The notes below the pieces were generated by a model. That model had not been told where the DNA came from. It saw nothing but the letters and a program-made list of their open reading frames with translations, and made no database searches. A program made the position numbers and the translations under genes. Below are positions 1 through 6,816 of a stretch of DNA of 9,274 nt, one piece after another. How positions within the stretch are numbered: position 1 is the first letter of the stretch; each line of letters opens with the position of its first letter. Source of the DNA: an uncultured Eubacteriales bacterium (GTDB taxonomy: Bacteria > Bacillota > Clostridia > UBA1381 > UBA9506). Location: NCBI GenBank assembly GCA_900545185.1, contig UQYH01000088.1:1-9274 (forward strand), in the 5' to 3' direction.

Positions 1-444
1 GTCGGTGTCATTTCTTCTTTCATAATGGCAGCCTGCCACAAGATTAAAACGCGCTTTGCTGTTTGCCTCATCGGGAAAAAGAGAATTAAACAAAAATGAG
101 TCTGCCAAATGAGAAAAGTCATCCCCGGCCATAACGCTACTGTCTAAAAATTCCGGTGTAAACATCAAATCACAGGCCAAAAACGGTTCATCGCAGTCCC
201 GATCTGCAAGAAACATATGCGCCTCGCCTACATTGATAACAGACACATCTCCCTTTTCGACCGAATATTCTTGTCCGTCAATGATATGCCGCGCCCGTCC
301 CGAAAGAATGTATACCATCTCAATAAATTTATGCTGATGCAAAACACCGACATATTCCTTACATTCCTCCGAACGATGAATATACACATTGATACCAGGC
401 CTGAAAAAATGACTTTTTTCAATGACAATTGGCATCGTATCCAT
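1..444 (-). CDS. Cupin-type sensor domain of a probable AraC-family transcriptional regulator (partial, C-terminus outside window)
   Basis: The reading frame starts at ATG 444 and stays open for 148 codons to the window edge. The start is fixed by a perfect AGGAGGT at 451-457, six bases upstream. The translated N-terminus is MDTMPIVIEKSHFFRPGINV. Residues about 15-95 look like an AraC-type cupin: an H36-Q-H38 pair, then FIEMVYILSGRARHIIDG, the SVEKGDVSVINVGEAH stretch with H76, and a following strand. In the AraC family this domain binds a sugar or other effector and is followed by two helix-turn-helix motifs, which would lie left of the window and cannot be seen. The gene follows the HAD gene after a 73-bp gap on the same strand and may be cotranscribed with it. 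Its likely job is control of this carbohydrate locus (inference). A stand-alone cupin protein is the main alternative. Confidence 0.85.
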   Translation of the reverse strand, partial: MDTMPIVIEKSHFFRPGINVYIHRSEECKEYVGVLHQHKFIEMVYILSGRARHIIDGQEYSVEKGDVSVINVGEAHMFLADRDCDEPFLACDLMFTPEFLDSSVMAGDDFSHLADSFLFNSLFPDEANSKARFNLVAGCHYERRNDTD

Positions 445-517
445 ATTCTTACCTCCTGTTTCAGCATATTAAAGGGCTTTGTGCGCCGCCGTGCAAACCC
501 TGTATTCCGACCCCGAT

Positions 518-1162
518 TTACAGTTTCTTTGCAAACGCGGCAAAGTCCGTTATGTAAAAATCGCTTTCCCGTCGTATGCTTTCCTGGTCCGGTTCGTATG
601 CATCCTGTACGCCGATAACGGTAAAGCCGGCTGTCTTGGCCGTTCGAATGGCATGCAGGCTGTCTTCAAACACAACCGTATGTTCCTTTTGTGTTCCCAG
701 CCTTTCCGTGGCACGTTCATAAATAATCGGCTTTGTTTTTCCGGCTCCCACCTGTGTACAGCTGATAATATCCGAAAAAAAATCAGAAGCATGGTTATTT
801 TTCAAAACCATGGCAACCAAATGCACATCTGAGGCTGTGGCAATGGACATGCGTACACCGCGTGCCTGCAATTTTTCCAAGCAATTCCGCACACCCAGTT
901 TTAAAAACACACGCGTACGATACATGGCTTCTGCCTGCCGATTCACACCTTCCATAATTTCTTCCAGCGAAAGCGTTATGCCGTAATGCGTTTGATAATA
1001 ACGTGCGGCCTCAGGCAGGCTCATGGTTTTAAAGGTTTGGTTTAAATTGGCCGAAGGCATAAAGCCCAGTGACCGTAAATAGTCAGAGCCTATCGTATCC
1101 CAAATAAACATCGAGTCAAACAAGGTACCGTCAAAATCAAAAATTGCACCGCGTATATCCAA
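518..1162 (-). CDS. HAD-superfamily hydrolase, beta-phosphoglucomutase/phosphatase-like (subfamily IA)
   Basis: A cytoplasmic phosphatase or phosphomutase of the haloacid dehalogenase superfamily; substrate unknown. All four motifs are visible. With a TTG start at 1162 (214 residues), motif I is GAIFDFDGTLFDS with nucleophile D9 and acid/base D11, motif II is SIATAS with T109, motif III is GAGKTKP with K142, and motif IV is VVFEDS with E166 and D167 for magnesium. Residues about 15-85 form the helical C1 cap. The frame stays open to a GTG at 1183 (221 residues), but that codon abuts a strong hairpin (1185-1212) and has no ribosome binding site. The TTG has AAAGAG eight bases upstream, and it gives the usual short N-terminus before the DFDGT motif. 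The C-terminus ends TDFAAFAKKL. The gene probably has its own promoter at 1213-1241 and lies upstream of the AraC-type gene. A role in sugar-phosphate handling for this locus is inference. Confidence 0.93.
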   Translation of the reverse strand: MDIRGAIFDFDGTLFDSMFIWDTIGSDYLRSLGFMPSANLNQTFKTMSLPEAARYYQTHYGITLSLEEIMEGVNRQAEAMYRTRVFLKLGVRNCLEKLQARGVRMSIATASDVHLVAMVLKNNHASDFFSDIISCTQVGAGKTKPIIYERATERLGTQKEHTVVFEDSLHAIRTAKTAGFTVIGVQDAYEPDQESIRRESDFYITDFAAFAKKL

Positions 1163-1184
1163 AATCAACACTCTTTCAATCACA

Positions 1185-1212
1185 AATAGGAAGGCCCGAA
1201 GGCCTCCCTATT
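1185..1212 (-). other. C(UUCG)G stem-loop in the HAD gene leader
   Basis: A 12-bp stem (arms 1185-1196 and 1201-1212) encloses a four-base loop. Read on the minus strand the loop is UUCG closed by a C-G pair, an exceptionally stable tetraloop. One pair is G-U on the minus strand but A-C on the plus strand, which points to minus-strand RNA as the functional form. The candidate promoter at 1213-1241 would start transcripts near 1206, so the upper part of the hairpin would sit at the very 5' end of the HAD mRNA, where such structures can protect against decay. The alternative is an intrinsic terminator for the GH172 transcript, but the following bases (UUGUGAUUG) are only a weak U-tract. Confidence 0.7.
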
Positions 1213-1241
1213 ATTCTACCGCAAACCTGTACAAATATCAA
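1213..1241 (-). promoter_or_regulatory. Candidate sigma-A promoter for the HAD gene (and possibly the AraC-type gene)
   Basis: On the minus strand, TTGATA (1236-1241) and TAGAAT (1213-1218) are separated by exactly 17 bases. Each differs from the sigma-70/sigma-A consensus in one position. The predicted start is near 1206, inside the UUCG hairpin, giving a leader of about 44 bases before the TTG start at 1162. The remainder of the 1242-1409 gap holds no gene I can support, only a 6-bp inverted repeat (1368-1373 with 1383-1388) with no U-tract. Confidence 0.6.
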
Positions 1242-1409
1242 ACGATTCGGGATGCAAAATGTGAGTTTGGTAACTAAGTCTGTTTGTATGGCTTCAAAAA
1301 CAGCATATTGCCATAACATGCTTACATGAACATTTTCAAGGTTGACAAGCCGATGCACCCGCACTCACCGAATTGCCAGCACATTCGGCTTTGTTTGGCC
1401 GACGGCTGC

Positions 1410-3338
1410 TTACTTGCCGCACAAGGCCTTATATTGACATTCACTCCACTGAGGGCTTACCGGCTTGATTTTTACTTGAATTTGCTTTTTACCGGCAGTT
1501 GCCCGAACAGGAAGCCGAAAGTCACTTTCACGCAGCCGCATGGCACAATTACATCCCGCATCATACCATATACCGCAAAAAACACCATCCGCATACACTT
1601 CGGCCGACTGATTGACAAAGGAATAATCAAACAGTTTTCTTAAAATGACAAAGGTATTTTGTTCGCCAATATCAAGCCGAAATTCCGAATTGCCGCCTTT
1701 TAGCAGCAGCTGCCCCTTATAGGTATATTCTTTTCCGTCGCACAGTCCCTCAAAGGCCGAACTGCACCGCAAAGGCATTGCATATTGGCTTTTATAAGTA
1801 TGACTGTCCCTGCTTTGCGAATCCGAGATGATGAGTGTATCTGTTTCACAAAGCAACACTTCGCTGTGCAGATAATAAAACAGTACGCAATCCACCGTTT
1901 CGTAAGCGTCATTGACGGGGCCATGCTCCATATCAAAAACAAACTCGTTTTGAAACGAAATACTGTCCCCCGTCATAAATCTGTATGCCATGGATTTATA
2001 GGTCGCATCATTATCGCAGTGAACAGAGGCATGCGCCCATTTAGCATTATAGCCACAGCCGTAAAACGGTCTGCTTAACGTTCCGCTGCACCAATAATAG
2101 GCGCCGTTGTAAAAATCCTCTGTGCCTGTACCGTTGACCTGAGGCGTTCGGCTGCCGTCAATATAAATATGTTCATCACCCTCCAAATATTGGCCGCCGC
2201 GGGGAGAAAGGTTTGTGTCCATTGAGGATACAATCCCCACGAATCTGCCGGCACCGCGTAGCGCAAGCAGGCGCATATCATTTTTATCCTCCGATTGCGC
2301 CTCTGTTTGAACGTGCTTTGCCTTAAAATAGCCCCATTTGGGTTCTGCGTCAAAATCAGAGATATAAATCTCATATTGCATATGCAGCGTTTCGCCGCAA
2401 GTATGATTTTCAATTTGCACCTCTACCCTGTCCCGAAACGGCATGGGAAGCTTCAGATACAGCCAATCCGCGTCATCAATGCCGAAGGCTATACATTTTG
2501 TACGATAATCGGGTGCGTTCGGATCCGGCCCATGAGTCGGAAAACCGAATATGCCGCTGAGCGGTACGTCAACGGAGGGTTTGCCTTCCCCATCGAAAAA
2601 TATTTTTAAACGCAAATGATTCAGCCGCAAATATGCCTGCGGATTTCCGCCCTTTGCATGGATTGAATCCATCTTAAGGCGCAGACAGGTAATTTGAGCA
2701 GTCGTATCCCGAAGGGTAAAAAACGTATTGGCTTCACCGGTAGCGATGGTAAAGGCACCGTCCTTTTTTTGTCCGCATATTCCCAAGCCGCTTTGCATGA
2801 TATCCGTCAGCAGGGAATTGTCTTGATTTCTGCTGTAACTGTCTATCTTCGTTTCGGGAGGATAAACCGTATAATCAATGTGATAATAAAAATAGACGTT
2901 GCTGTCTGCGGTTGCCGTAATTTTAATGCTCTCGGCAAAGGGAATCGGCATATACATGATATATCCGCTTTGCCGCACCGTTCCCTCCACTCCCGGAACA
3001 TTAATCTCAACCAGTTCTTTGGGAATATAGGGAATCTGCCCCGAAAATATATCCTGTACACTGCCGCTGATGAACGGTGTTTCGCAACCGTCTATATACA
3101 CGTGCAGAAAATCGTCAGGGTTTTCAACGGTCGGCAAAAACAGCTTATAAACACAGCCCGGCCCTTTGGCATCCAATAAAACCTGATGCCCTTTTTCATC
3201 CAAATACAGTCTTTGGTCATAATCCTTATTATAACCCTCACGGTCATAACTCGTTGAAGAACGGCGCATGCTTTCATCTATATAGGGGAGCTGCGAAACC
3301 TCCGTCATTACCTTGACCGCATCCATGCGATGTACCAT
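1410..3338 (-). CDS. GH172 (DUF2961) family glycoside hydrolase, predicted cytoplasmic
   Basis: The start is ATG 3338 (642 residues), chosen for GTGAGG nine bases upstream (3348-3353); the frame extends to a TTG at 3368, which would add 10 residues. There is no signal peptide, so the enzyme should act inside the cell. Family marks in order: the SSTSYDREGYNKD start region, the GPGCVYKLFLPT and YIDGCETPF strands, then YLEGDEHIYIDGSRTP and NGTGTEDFY. Glutamates E386 (LEGDE) and E407 (GTGTED) are 21 residues apart, as are the catalytic E270/E291 pair I recall for characterised GH172 alpha-D-fructofuranosidase. Characterised GH172 members act on alpha-D-fructofuranosyl or D-arabinofuranosyl linkages; the specificity here is unknown. 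Residues about 520-632 form a C-terminal beta domain with VYADGVFCGIWYDAG. The gene begins 59 bases after the lyase stop on the same strand, so the two are probably cotranscribed, and it likely processes imported fragments (inference). Confidence 0.93.
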   Translation of the reverse strand: MVHRMDAVKVMTEVSQLPYIDESMRRSSTSYDREGYNKDYDQRLYLDEKGHQVLLDAKGPGCVYKLFLPTVENPDDFLHVYIDGCETPFISGSVQDIFSGQIPYIPKELVEINVPGVEGTVRQSGYIMYMPIPFAESIKITATADSNVYFYYHIDYTVYPPETKIDSYSRNQDNSLLTDIMQSGLGICGQKKDGAFTIATGEANTFFTLRDTTAQITCLRLKMDSIHAKGGNPQAYLRLNHLRLKIFFDGEGKPSVDVPLSGIFGFPTHGPDPNAPDYRTKCIAFGIDDADWLYLKLPMPFRDRVEVQIENHTCGETLHMQYEIYISDFDAEPKWGYFKAKHVQTEAQSEDKNDMRLLALRGAGRFVGIVSSMDTNLSPRGGQYLEGDEHIYIDGSRTPQVNGTGTEDFYNGAYYWCSGTLSRPFYGCGYNAKWAHASVHCDNDATYKSMAYRFMTGDSISFQNEFVFDMEHGPVNDAYETVDCVLFYYLHSEVLLCETDTLIISDSQSRDSHTYKSQYAMPLRCSSAFEGLCDGKEYTYKGQLLLKGGNSEFRLDIGEQNTFVILRKLFDYSFVNQSAEVYADGVFCGIWYDAGCNCAMRLRESDFRLPVRATAGKKQIQVKIKPVSPQWSECQYKALCGK

Positions 3339-3397
3339 AACAAAACGCCTCACTTTCTCAGTTGTCAATCATTTTGCCTCTGTTCATATCCGGTTGG

Positions 3398-6300
3398 CTA
3401 ATAAATTGTGTAATAAACCTCGTTAGAGAAAACACGCCAATTATAAAAAATTTCGGTATAATTTTTCTGTCCGTTCTTTCCGGCCGTTTCCAAAATACCG
3501 CTTTCCTCGGCTAGATACAAGGTGCTGATGCCGCCGCCGTTTTGCACAACGCGGTCAATCCGATACACAAACCCTACGTTTTCGCGCAGTTCGGTCGTTA
3601 AGCTGCTGTGTTTCATAGGATCAATACCGATTTTTTTAGCAAAATTCAAAAACACATACCGTCCGGCCGCCTGCTCCGGAATAAAGCCGCTGACCTTGAC
3701 CGTACTCTCGCCGTATCTTCCGCTTGTGACGGATAACACTCTTCCCGACAAGGTGTTGTCGGAAAGACTGTACACGCAGGCTCCGTTTAGAGAAAGCATA
3801 CTGCCGCCGTATAGATGATAATTCACACCTTCACTGTTTTGGTGAATGACCGCATAGCGTCCGTCCGATGCGTAGGTGTTGTTTCCATCCCGAAAGCGTA
3901 TCTCGCCCAATCCGTCATCAAGGGCAATCATAACAATATCTTCTCGGCCGTCCATTGTAATTTTAAGTATAACGGCATTTTTGCCGTTCTCTGCCGTCAG
4001 CTGCTGAATCTGTCGGATGCCGCGACTGTATTCGTAAGGCTCTAAAACAGTAATAAATTTGCTGCTTAGCCCCTCTGCAGCGCTGCGACGCCGCATAATA
4101 ACCGATTTTGTCTGCCTTGTCTGAGGCGGCTCATCGGGAAAGAGGCTCTCCAGCTTGAGAGAGGGCGTGTCACCGATGTAAAGCGCTGTGTGTTCGTCTG
4201 CTTCGTCTACTATAAAATGAGCCCTCAGACCTGCCATAGGCTCAGTAAGGCCGGAGGCCTGCCAACGGTTAAGCACCCGTTCGTCTGCTACATAAACGGG
4301 AGGATCCGCATCCCCGTTAATCGGGCCGTAAGGATTTGTATATTTAAAATCCACGTAAAAGCTGTTTTGAACCCCTTGTTTTTCATAAACATTTGTGAAC
4401 ACACCGTACCCATCGGCTACAATCGGCGCCAGCTCTCTGTCCGGCTCCTTCCAGACCTCATTGCCTTCAAGCAGAGGGCGCTCCTGCTCCATTTTGGTAA
4501 TCGGCACATCCGTTTCAACCGTCTGTTCCGTAAAGCGTGCGCCGTGCAGCACATAATCATGTATTTTGCCGCCGCCGGCCACCTCAAAAATATCTATAAC
4601 ATACGGGTGTTCTTCGTCAATGCCGTTCTGTGCAACCGTACGCCGAAACGTTTTGGGCCGCCCCTGCGCGCCGTTGTCGTTAACCTGAATTAAGGGGGTT
4701 GTTTCATCGTCATCATACAGCGTAACATTGCCCTTATCCAATGCCTTGTACGATTTTCTGTCAACCACCACCGTATTGTGGCTAAGACTGTAATGCGTCC
4801 ACGTGCGATAGTTCGATTTGCTGTAGCCGATATCATCAATCGCATATTGCCCGAAGGCAGTCAGTGTCAGGTTCAGCATATCACCATGTGCATGTCCCAG
4901 CTGCCTATCCGCTGAAAAATGCAGTCTTGTCTGCAGCTGATTGGCCTCGGTTCCCGACCCTAAAACAGCTTCTCCGAACCCATCCAGCAAAACGCTTGTG
5001 GATTGGTGCAGCGGTGCAAAGTTTCCGCTCTGTTGTGTCATTGCCAGGCTCCATGTATCATGCATAAACGGACTGACACCCATGGGGTTAATCAGCCGGC
5101 GTCTGCTGTCATTTCTGACAGTTTCCAAAAACAGGCGCTCCCTTTCAAGCTCTGCATAGGCATCCGAAATATGCAGCCCCGTAATATGGCTGACATATCC
5201 GGGCGGATCGCTGTACCCAATCATACGTTCGTACGTATCGCCAAAGGTCGTAAGAACCGTATCCAGATAAGAGGTTCCCTCACCCCAATAAGGATCTCGC
5301 GTAAAGGCCATATACTCTGCCATCACATGGCAAAATTCATATGCATAATGCATATAATCGGGGCGCTCCAACACTCTGCCGGTAGAGGCAAAGCCTTTTA
5401 CATAATTAATCAGATTATTTCGCAGCAAAGAACCGCCCGGGTCATCAAATGAATTCAGAAGAACAAAATCCGCACGGTTTGCCAGCAGATTATCCTCCAT
5501 GCTTTTACGCGCGCCCTCGCCCAAGGCTTCATACGCCTCACTGTAATAGGTTAAATCATACGCACGCAGAAGATCATCGTTTATTTCCGTCATCCAGCGG
5601 CCATCATTTCGTTTTTCATAATGTCCGTAAGGCTTTGTTCCGTACAGCGGATTGCCGTTGTCATCCCAGCCACGCTTTTGGGAATGAATCCATTCGGTTG
5701 CATTATGATTTAAATTCAGATACTCCGGATTATATTTTGACCATTCATACAGAATAAGCGCCACCCTGCGGGCATAGTCCTCACGACCGGTTAAATAATA
5801 CAATTCAGAAAGATACCTGACCTGATTATACAGCCAGATTTTTTTCTGATGATTCACAAAGGCGTTAAAATAATAGACCTTGCCGCTGCTGTCTTTATAA
5901 GATAAAACCTGTATCGCGTTGCCGCGCAGATTGGTAAAGGTTTCTGAATAATTATTCGGAAATTCTGCACTCGGAAAAACATCGCCCGTATTCTTATCCG
6001 TAATCACATCGGGATTAAACGGATCCCATGCGGGATGAAGCTTCTGCATTGTTTTGGGATGTAAAACAACAGGCATGGCCGTTTGTTTCGGCACCACAGC
6101 TTTGATTTGCTCGTCCGTCATGCTGATAACGCTGCCGGCCGCCCTCTCAAGAGCAGGTATGTCGCTCTCTTTTGCGTTGACCTTATAATGCGGATGATAA
6201 AACGTATTCTCCGATTTATAAATTTCGCAGGACGGAAGCAGCGGATTCAAACCGTAAAAGCTGTTAATCAGCATCACCTGCAAGCGCTTGCAGCTCGACG

Positions 6301-6601
6301 GCTCCTCCGGCATTTTAAGGGTAAGAGGCAGCACGCTTTGATTGCCGTATTTATCCCTTACATGCTCAACCCGCAGCAGCCGCCCCGTTTCATCATACAT
6401 CGCCGCGATAAGAGATACCGCCTTTTTATAGCCCGATGAGCGTTCATACACTGCCCGAATAAATTCACCCGAACGAAAAGAGTCTGCCTCTTGTGAGCCC
6501 TTTAAAATTCTGATGGTGCCTGCCCCTTCGGCGCTGACAGCTTCTGCCCTCAACAGAATGATAAACAGAACAAACAATAATATACCGATTCGTTTTTTCA
6601 C
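3398..6601 (-). CDS. Secreted heparinase II/III family polysaccharide lyase
   Basis: A 1067-residue exported enzyme predicted to cleave a uronate-containing polysaccharide by beta-elimination. It starts at GTG 6601, with GGGGGT six bases upstream. Residues 1-24 form a signal peptide (MKKRIGILLFVLFIILLRAE, then AVSAEG). Residues about 28-128 are a small beta domain that resembles the C-terminus of the neighbouring 721-residue protein. Residues about 145-550 fit the alpha/alpha toroid (LLRAYDLTYY, NNLINYVKG, LHQSTS). Residues about 560-690 hold the heparinase II/III hallmark GHAHGDMLNL (H570, H572, D574) and SLSHNTVVVD (H608, N609). The remaining part to 1067 is beta-rich and long for the family. 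The stretch around residues 190-215 corresponds to a region that in many relatives carries paired CxxC cysteines; here it has none. There is no visible cell-wall anchor. The exact PL family and substrate cannot be assigned by eye. Confidence 0.92.
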   Translation of the reverse strand: MKKRIGILLFVLFIILLRAEAVSAEGAGTIRILKGSQEADSFRSGEFIRAVYERSSGYKKAVSLIAAMYDETGRLLRVEHVRDKYGNQSVLPLTLKMPEEPSSCKRLQVMLINSFYGLNPLLPSCEIYKSENTFYHPHYKVNAKESDIPALERAAGSVISMTDEQIKAVVPKQTAMPVVLHPKTMQKLHPAWDPFNPDVITDKNTGDVFPSAEFPNNYSETFTNLRGNAIQVLSYKDSSGKVYYFNAFVNHQKKIWLYNQVRYLSELYYLTGREDYARRVALILYEWSKYNPEYLNLNHNATEWIHSQKRGWDDNGNPLYGTKPYGHYEKRNDGRWMTEINDDLLRAYDLTYYSEAYEALGEGARKSMEDNLLANRADFVLLNSFDDPGGSLLRNNLINYVKGFASTGRVLERPDYMHYAYEFCHVMAEYMAFTRDPYWGEGTSYLDTVLTTFGDTYERMIGYSDPPGYVSHITGLHISDAYAELERERLFLETVRNDSRRRLINPMGVSPFMHDTWSLAMTQQSGNFAPLHQSTSVLLDGFGEAVLGSGTEANQLQTRLHFSADRQLGHAHGDMLNLTLTAFGQYAIDDIGYSKSNYRTWTHYSLSHNTVVVDRKSYKALDKGNVTLYDDDETTPLIQVNDNGAQGRPKTFRRTVAQNGIDEEHPYVIDIFEVAGGGKIHDYVLHGARFTEQTVETDVPITKMEQERPLLEGNEVWKEPDRELAPIVADGYGVFTNVYEKQGVQNSFYVDFKYTNPYGPINGDADPPVYVADERVLNRWQASGLTEPMAGLRAHFIVDEADEHTALYIGDTPSLKLESLFPDEPPQTRQTKSVIMRRRSAAEGLSSKFITVLEPYEYSRGIRQIQQLTAENGKNAVILKITMDGREDIVMIALDDGLGEIRFRDGNNTYASDGRYAVIHQNSEGVNYHLYGGSMLSLNGACVYSLSDNTLSGRVLSVTSGRYGESTVKVSGFIPEQAAGRYVFLNFAKKIGIDPMKHSSLTTELRENVGFVYRIDRVVQNGGGISTLYLAEESGILETAGKNGQKNYTEIFYNWRVFSNEVYYTIY

Positions 6602-6630
6602 GCTTGCACCCCCAATACACCAATGCCATA

Positions 6631-6662
6631 TCCGGGAATGTACTATCCTCTACATTCCCGGA
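6631..6662. repeat. 12-bp perfect inverted repeat in the lyase leader
   Basis: TCCGGGAATGTA (6631-6642) and TACATTCCCGGA (6651-6662) are exact reverse complements around an 8-base loop. A short outer stem (CAATG 6621-6625 with CATTG 6667-6671) can extend the structure. It lies 29 bases upstream of the GTG start of the lyase gene and just downstream, in the direction of transcription, of the 19-bp repeat array. No U-tract follows on either strand, so it is not a typical intrinsic terminator. A leader RNA hairpin, an mRNA processing or stabilising site, or an operator for a dimeric regulator are all possible. Confidence 0.8.
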
Positions 6663-6681
6663 GTGACATTGTATAAGAAAG

Positions 6682-6814
6682 GATTCTTCTTTTTATTCTG
6701 TAGGACGCTCCCTATCGAATAGGACGCTCTCTATCGAATAGGACGTTCCTTCTTGAAAGGGATTCTTCTTATCAAATGGGATTCTTCTTATTAAATGGGA
6801 TTCTTCTTATGCTG
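6682..6814. repeat. 19-bp tandem repeat array, two sequence subfamilies
   Basis: Six contiguous 19-bp units fill 6701-6814 and a seventh, degenerate unit lies at about 6682-6700. On the plus strand, units at 6701-6719 and 6720-6738 read TAGGACGCTCYCTATCGAA and differ at one base. The unit at 6739-6757 is a hybrid (TAGGACGTTCCTTCTTGAA). Units at 6758-6776, 6777-6795 and 6796-6814 read WGGGATTCTTCTTATYAAA with small changes, the last diverging at its end. The array begins two bases past the stop codon of the 721-residue gene and ends before the lyase leader hairpin. The 19-bp period is not a multiple of three, so it is not a coding repeat. Function unknown. Confidence 0.9.
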
Positions 6815-6816
6815 TG

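Noticed and set aside
474..500. Hairpin between the HAD and AraC-type genes (GGGTTTG on the minus strand paired with CAAAGCCC, followed by TTTAATAT), a possible terminator.
   Set aside because: The stem is only 7 bp with a bulge and a 12-base loop, and the U-tract is short, so I do not call a terminator.
1368..1388. Inverted repeat CCGAAT...ATTCGG just after the GH172 stop codon.
   Set aside because: Only six perfect pairs with a 9-base loop and no U-tract on either strand; not convincing as a terminator.
2694..5452. Several open plus-strand stretches of 100-167 codons opposite the lyase and GH172 genes.
   Set aside because: They lie antisense to well-supported genes, lack ribosome binding sites and recognisable domains, and have shadow-frame composition.
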